Origin: Actinomycetota bacterium
Lineage (GTDB): Bacteria; Actinomycetota; Acidimicrobiia; Acidimicrobiales; Ilumatobacteraceae
Direction of reading: 5' to 3'
Length of the DNA: 64,000 nt
Assembly (NCBI GenBank): GCA_947454105.1
Contig: CANGIP010000001.1
Span: forward strand, 372,001 to 436,000
The notes beneath the pieces are model-generated. The model saw only the letters and a list, made by a program, of their open reading frames with translations. It had not been told where the DNA came from and searched no databases. The translations under genes were made by a program, and so were the position numbers. Shown piece after piece: positions 61,077 through 64,000 of this stretch (positions are counted from its first letter, which is position 1; each line of letters begins with the position of its first letter).

Positions 61077-62090
61077 ATGGAAGTCACCACGGTTGCTGAT
61101 GATCTAGTGGTTATTCACGATGGCCTGTCGGTGTATCGGTACGACGGGTTAACACCATCGACTTCATACACGTTCAACGGAATCGAAGTCACCACACTTG
61201 CTCGACCTCACGGGGAGTTGCTCAGCACGTTTGCAACAGTTAACGATGTTCATTTCGGTGAACTTGAGTGCGGAAAAATTGATGACGATCCCAAGGGACC
61301 AATTCAACGTTCACGTCCTGGCGAACCTCCGTATCCCGAGATCATGAATCGTGGCGCAGTTGCTGAAATCAGTGCGTTAAATCCGCAGCACATATTCGTC
61401 AAAGGTGATCTCACGTGTTTTGGATCTGACGAAGAATTCGCCGCATTCGAAAACTGCTACGGCCAACTCGGAGAAAAGTTGCATGTCATCCGTGGCAATC
61501 ATGATTCGTATTTGGGTCAACACAAATACGACGAAGACCAATGGATTGCAATGCCCGGCATCTGCGTTGCCCTCATGGACACCGCGATTCCTACAGAAAC
61601 AACTGGTGATATCGCAACGGGTCAACTCACTTGGTTGGCCGAGCATGCCGCATCAACTGAGTTGCCCGTACTCGTGATGGGACATCACCAACAATGGACA
61701 CCAGGTGCGCAAGCCGATGGTCATCGCAGTCAGGGCTACTTCGGTATTAATCCAGACAGCAGTGACGCACTCAATGCAGTTGTCGCAAAACACCAAAACA
61801 TCATCGGTTACACCGCAGGCCATACTCATCGACATCGCGTCCGACAGATGGAATGTGGCGTACCCACTATTGAAATCGGTTGCGTCAAAGACTTCCCGGG
61901 CACGTGGGCTGAATACCGCGTCTTTGAAGGTGGAGTAATGCAAGTCGTTCATCGTATCTCAACTCCACAAGCTCTTGATTGGAGCGAGCGTTGTCGCCAC
62001 TTGTACGAAGACTTCGGTATTGATTACGAAAGCTACGCACTTGGCACCCTGAATGACCGGTGTTTCGTCTTCCCAACTCGGGCAGAATAG
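61077..62090 (+). CDS. Calcineurin-like metallophosphoesterase
   Basis: 337 residues. A short beta region (about 1-50, YRYDGLTPSTSYTFNG, fibronectin-like) precedes the catalytic domain. Metal-ligand motifs in order: NDVHFG, KGDLTC, RGNHDSYL, MGHHQQ, AGHTHRH. No signal peptide, so cytoplasmic. Probable hydrolysis of a phosphodiester or phosphomonoester; the extra 50 residues after the last motif (ALDWSERCRHLYEDFGIDY) may shape the pocket. It lies 9 bases after the epsilon gene and 5 bases before the CoA-transferase gene. Confidence 0.88.
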   Translation: MEVTTVADDLVVIHDGLSVYRYDGLTPSTSYTFNGIEVTTLARPHGELLSTFATVNDVHFGELECGKIDDDPKGPIQRSRPGEPPYPEIMNRGAVAEISALNPQHIFVKGDLTCFGSDEEFAAFENCYGQLGEKLHVIRGNHDSYLGQHKYDEDQWIAMPGICVALMDTAIPTETTGDIATGQLTWLAEHAASTELPVLVMGHHQQWTPGAQADGHRSQGYFGINPDSSDALNAVVAKHQNIIGYTAGHTHRHRVRQMECGVPTIEIGCVKDFPGTWAEYRVFEGGVMQVVHRISTPQALDWSERCRHLYEDFGIDYESYALGTLNDRCFVFPTRAE

Positions 62091-62095
62091 ACAAC

Positions 62096-63250
62096 GTGAC
62101 TTCATCCGCGCCTCGAACCCCACTTGAGGGAATGCGGGTCCTCGATATTTCAACAGTGATCGCTGGACCAAACTGCGCGCGTTATCTCGCCGATTTCGGT
62201 GCTGACGTCATCAAAGTTGAACGTCCGGATACTGGCGACAGTCTGCGCAATATGGCCTGGAAAGATCCGCGTGACGGTGTTGGTCTGTGGTGGAAGATCG
62301 CTAATCGCAACAAGCGCACCATCGCCCTCGATTTCAAAAATGCTGACGACAAAGCCCTTTTTTTAGATCTTGTTAAAGATGCGCATGTTGTCGTTGAGAA
62401 TTTCCGTCCGGGCACCCTTGAACGTCTTAATCTTGGACCCGACGAACTTCTTGCCATTAACCCTTCATTGGTACTGACACGAGTGAGTGGTTTTGGACAG
62501 ACCGGACCGTACGCGCAACGACCTGGTTTCGCATCAATCGCCGAATCTATGTCGGGCTTTGCAGCAGTCAATGGTGAAGCCGATGGACAACCCTTGCTTC
62601 CAGCTATTGCACTCACTGATGAAGTCACTGGACTTGTCGGTGCATTTTCAACAATGGTTGCGCTGTATTCGGGTGTTGGCCAAGTCGTTGACATCAGCTT
62701 GCTTGAAAGCATGTTCCACATCATGGGGCCGGTTGCATCACTGTTTGCCTTAACTGGCGAACTACAACCTCGACTTGGAGCAGGATTGCCATACACGGTT
62801 CCGCGCGGCACCTATCAATGTTCTGATGGACAATGGGTTGGCATTTCAAGTTCGTCCGATTCGGTTGCTGCTCGGGTGCTCGCGCTTCTTGGTGTCGGCG
62901 ACGATCAACGCTTCACCTCATTCGACGGACGTGCTGCCAATCGCGTTGCGCTTGAAGAACTCATGCGCAATTGGTGTTCGCAACGTTCGCGCGACGAAGT
63001 CATTCGACTTTTTGAAGAAGCCGAGGCCGCAATTGGTCCAGTCATGGATATGGCCGATATTGCTGTTGATCCTCATTTCTTATTTCGCGAAGCCGTCACA
63101 ATGGTTGGCGACACTCCGATGCAGAACTTGATCGCGAAATTGTCGGCCACACCTGGATTGTTACGTCACGAAGGTCGCGCTAAAGACGCCGATGGTGACG
63201 ACATCAAAAAAAGTGGCTGGGCCAATACACAAGGAGCACAAAATGACTAA
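62096..63250 (+). CDS. CaiB/BaiF (family III) CoA-transferase
   Basis: 384 residues from GTG 62096. Family features: LEGMRVLDISTVIAGPNCARYLADFGADVIKVE, the KRTIALDF block, NFRPGTLERL, SGFGQTGPYAQRPGF, and ALTDEVTGLVGA carrying the likely catalytic Asp. It moves CoA between carboxylic acids. Its position with the carboxylase genes suggests organic acid or branched-chain catabolism; donor and acceptor are not known. The last 8 bases overlap the next gene. Confidence 0.9.
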   Translation: MTSSAPRTPLEGMRVLDISTVIAGPNCARYLADFGADVIKVERPDTGDSLRNMAWKDPRDGVGLWWKIANRNKRTIALDFKNADDKALFLDLVKDAHVVVENFRPGTLERLNLGPDELLAINPSLVLTRVSGFGQTGPYAQRPGFASIAESMSGFAAVNGEADGQPLLPAIALTDEVTGLVGAFSTMVALYSGVGQVVDISLLESMFHIMGPVASLFALTGELQPRLGAGLPYTVPRGTYQCSDGQWVGISSSSDSVAARVLALLGVGDDQRFTSFDGRAANRVALEELMRNWCSQRSRDEVIRLFEEAEAAIGPVMDMADIAVDPHFLFREAVTMVGDTPMQNLIAKLSATPGLLRHEGRAKDADGDDIKKSGWANTQGAQND

Positions 63251-63683
63251 CTCAACAAAACCGTACGTTTACGTAGCCGGGCCACTTTTTGATGAGGGTG
63301 AACGTTGGTTCATTGAAAAGGTTGATCAACTCATTCAAGACGCCGGCTTTGAAACTTTTTTGCCCCATCGCGACAATCCTCCTAAAACCGATGACAACAT
63401 CGGCGAAATCTTTCTCAATGACAAAGGTGGCGTCGATCGCTGCCAAGTTGTCGTTGCGAATCTCAATGGCGTGACGACTGACGATGGAACTGCTTGGGAA
63501 ATTGGTTACGCCTACGCTCACAACAAATTCATCATCGGTCTGTTCACCGATTGGCGAGGACGTTTTCCTGGGGCCACTCAAGTCGTGAACTTGATGCTGC
63601 AATGCAGCTTGGACAAATTGGTACGTTCGCTTGATGAACTCGATCAGTCACTTCGCGATTGGCTAACAGAAACACATATCTAA
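63243..63683 (+). CDS. Nucleoside 2-deoxyribosyltransferase-like protein
   Basis: 146 residues from the ATG at 63243, preceded by AAGGAG. Small Rossmann-like fold: YVYVAGPLFDEGERWF (substrate region), LPHRDN, and DDGTAWEIGYAYAHNK, in which the Glu matches the catalytic nucleophile of the family. Could cleave or exchange the glycosidic bond of deoxynucleosides or of a nucleotide such as dCMP. Overlaps the CoA-transferase gene by 8 bases. Confidence 0.82.
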   Translation: MTNSTKPYVYVAGPLFDEGERWFIEKVDQLIQDAGFETFLPHRDNPPKTDDNIGEIFLNDKGGVDRCQVVVANLNGVTTDDGTAWEIGYAYAHNKFIIGLFTDWRGRFPGATQVVNLMLQCSLDKLVRSLDELDQSLRDWLTETHI

Positions 63684-63728
63684 CTATTCGCAATCCGCCG
63701 TTTACCTGACGGCAATCGCATATTTGTA

Positions 63729-64000
63729 ATGAGTCGTCAGACTTTCACAGTGTCGGCGAAAATTCCGGAGCGCTTCATATTCATTTGGTCGGGCCAATCT
63801 TTCGGTCTATCAAATCGACTTGCTGTTGAAAGTGTCATCCGCCATCATCCGTGGGCGACTATCGAAATCCATATTGAAGGGTCTGAGCCCCTCACTCTTG
63901 ACTTCCTACAGACTCGTCAATTGCCAAATGTGGAGATCCACTCCGTCGATGTAGCCGAACTACTTCATGCCTGTGACTCAGACCTTTCGCGATCATCAGA
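63729..64000 (+). CDS. Probable glycosyltransferase, N-terminal part (3' end outside window)
   Basis: Open from the ATG at 63729 to the window edge, 90 residues visible. It begins with KIPERFIFIWSGQSFGLSNR, like the IPKxIHxIW opening of capsular-type sugar transferases, followed by ESVIRHHPWATIEIHI. The DXD catalytic motif would lie further on. The 45 bases before it contain a small hairpin (GCCGT-N7-ACGGC) and no clear Shine-Dalgarno. Confidence 0.5.
   Translation, partial: MSRQTFTVSAKIPERFIFIWSGQSFGLSNRLAVESVIRHHPWATIEIHIEGSEPLTLDFLQTRQLPNVEIHSVDVAELLHACDSDLSRSS

Noticed and set aside
63684-63728. Small hairpin GCCGT-N7-ACGGC as a terminator
   Set aside because: Only 5 pairs and no T-run; too weak to list as a feature.
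1-64000. Prophage, insertion sequence, integron or CRISPR array
   Set aside because: No transposase, integrase, phage structural gene, cas gene or regularly spaced repeat was found; the repeats seen are single tandem pairs or dispersed palindromes.

Overview
The window reads as chromosome of an actinobacterium, most likely of the class Acidimicrobiia. The grounds are a dnaK-grpE-dnaJ-hspR operon with an HspR (HAIR) operator, clpS followed by a DUF2017 gene, an acyl-CoA carboxylase beta gene with a tiny epsilon-subunit gene behind it, a DosR/DevR-like operator in front of a universal stress protein, crotonyl-CoA carboxylase/reductase, a caa3-type oxidase with a long CtaD, and moderate GC content. 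The exact lineage is inference. Genes are densely packed, often with 4-base start/stop overlaps. I see no prophage, insertion sequence or CRISPR array.

Layout. 1-1.6 kb: end of an ABC exporter. 1.7-4.6 kb: arsenate operon (ArsR fused to a LMW-phosphatase-type domain, GAPDH, ArsJ exporter). 4.7-13.2 kb (minus): one long terminal-oxidase operon. It includes a second subunit I that has lost every metal ligand, a second subunit III-like protein and an unknown membrane protein; ctaB follows. 14.3-15.6 kb: clpS, DUF2017 and tRNAs Glu, Asp and Phe. 15.6-23.4 kb: cell-surface acyltransferase, thioesterase, universal stress protein, pyrE, a small basic protein, purB-purA. 23.6-27.5 kb: four-gene ABC importer. 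27.5-34.9 kb (minus): heat-shock block dnaK-grpE-dnaJ-hspR, a DUF3445 gene, clpB. 35.1-41.8 kb: amidohydrolase, ABC exporter, two tandem secreted TAP-like hydrolases.

41.9-45.0 kb: tRNA-Ser(CGA), tadA, tRNA-Ser(GGA), SRP RNA, a 5'-3' exonuclease, a hemolysin III-family protein and a VapBC-like pair. 45.1-50.0 kb: type IV pilus genes pilB, pilC, pilD, pilT and a pilin. 50.1-54.8 kb: rRNA methyltransferase, methylmalonyl-CoA epimerase, crotonyl-CoA carboxylase/reductase, thiolase, and an ArsC-family gene with an in-frame TGA exactly at the catalytic cysteine, a strong selenoprotein candidate. 55.0-64.0 kb: recR, dnaX, a CopC-CopD-like membrane protein, carboxylase beta and epsilon subunits, metallophosphoesterase, CoA-transferase, a deoxyribosyltransferase-like protein and the start of a probable glycosyltransferase.

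Working together: the arsenate operon would turn arsenate into 1-arseno-3-phosphoglycerate and export it, and the ArsC-like selenoprotein candidate could be a second redox route. The oxidase operon plus CtaB supplies aerobic respiration. Thiolase, Ccr and epimerase, with the carboxylase subunits, fit acetyl-/propionyl-CoA and ethylmalonyl/methylmalonyl-CoA metabolism. Most notable: the candidate Sec-ArsC, the ligand-free oxidase subunit I module, a dispersed palindromic repeat with three copies, and a tandem duplication that creates a leader ORF overlapping a start codon.
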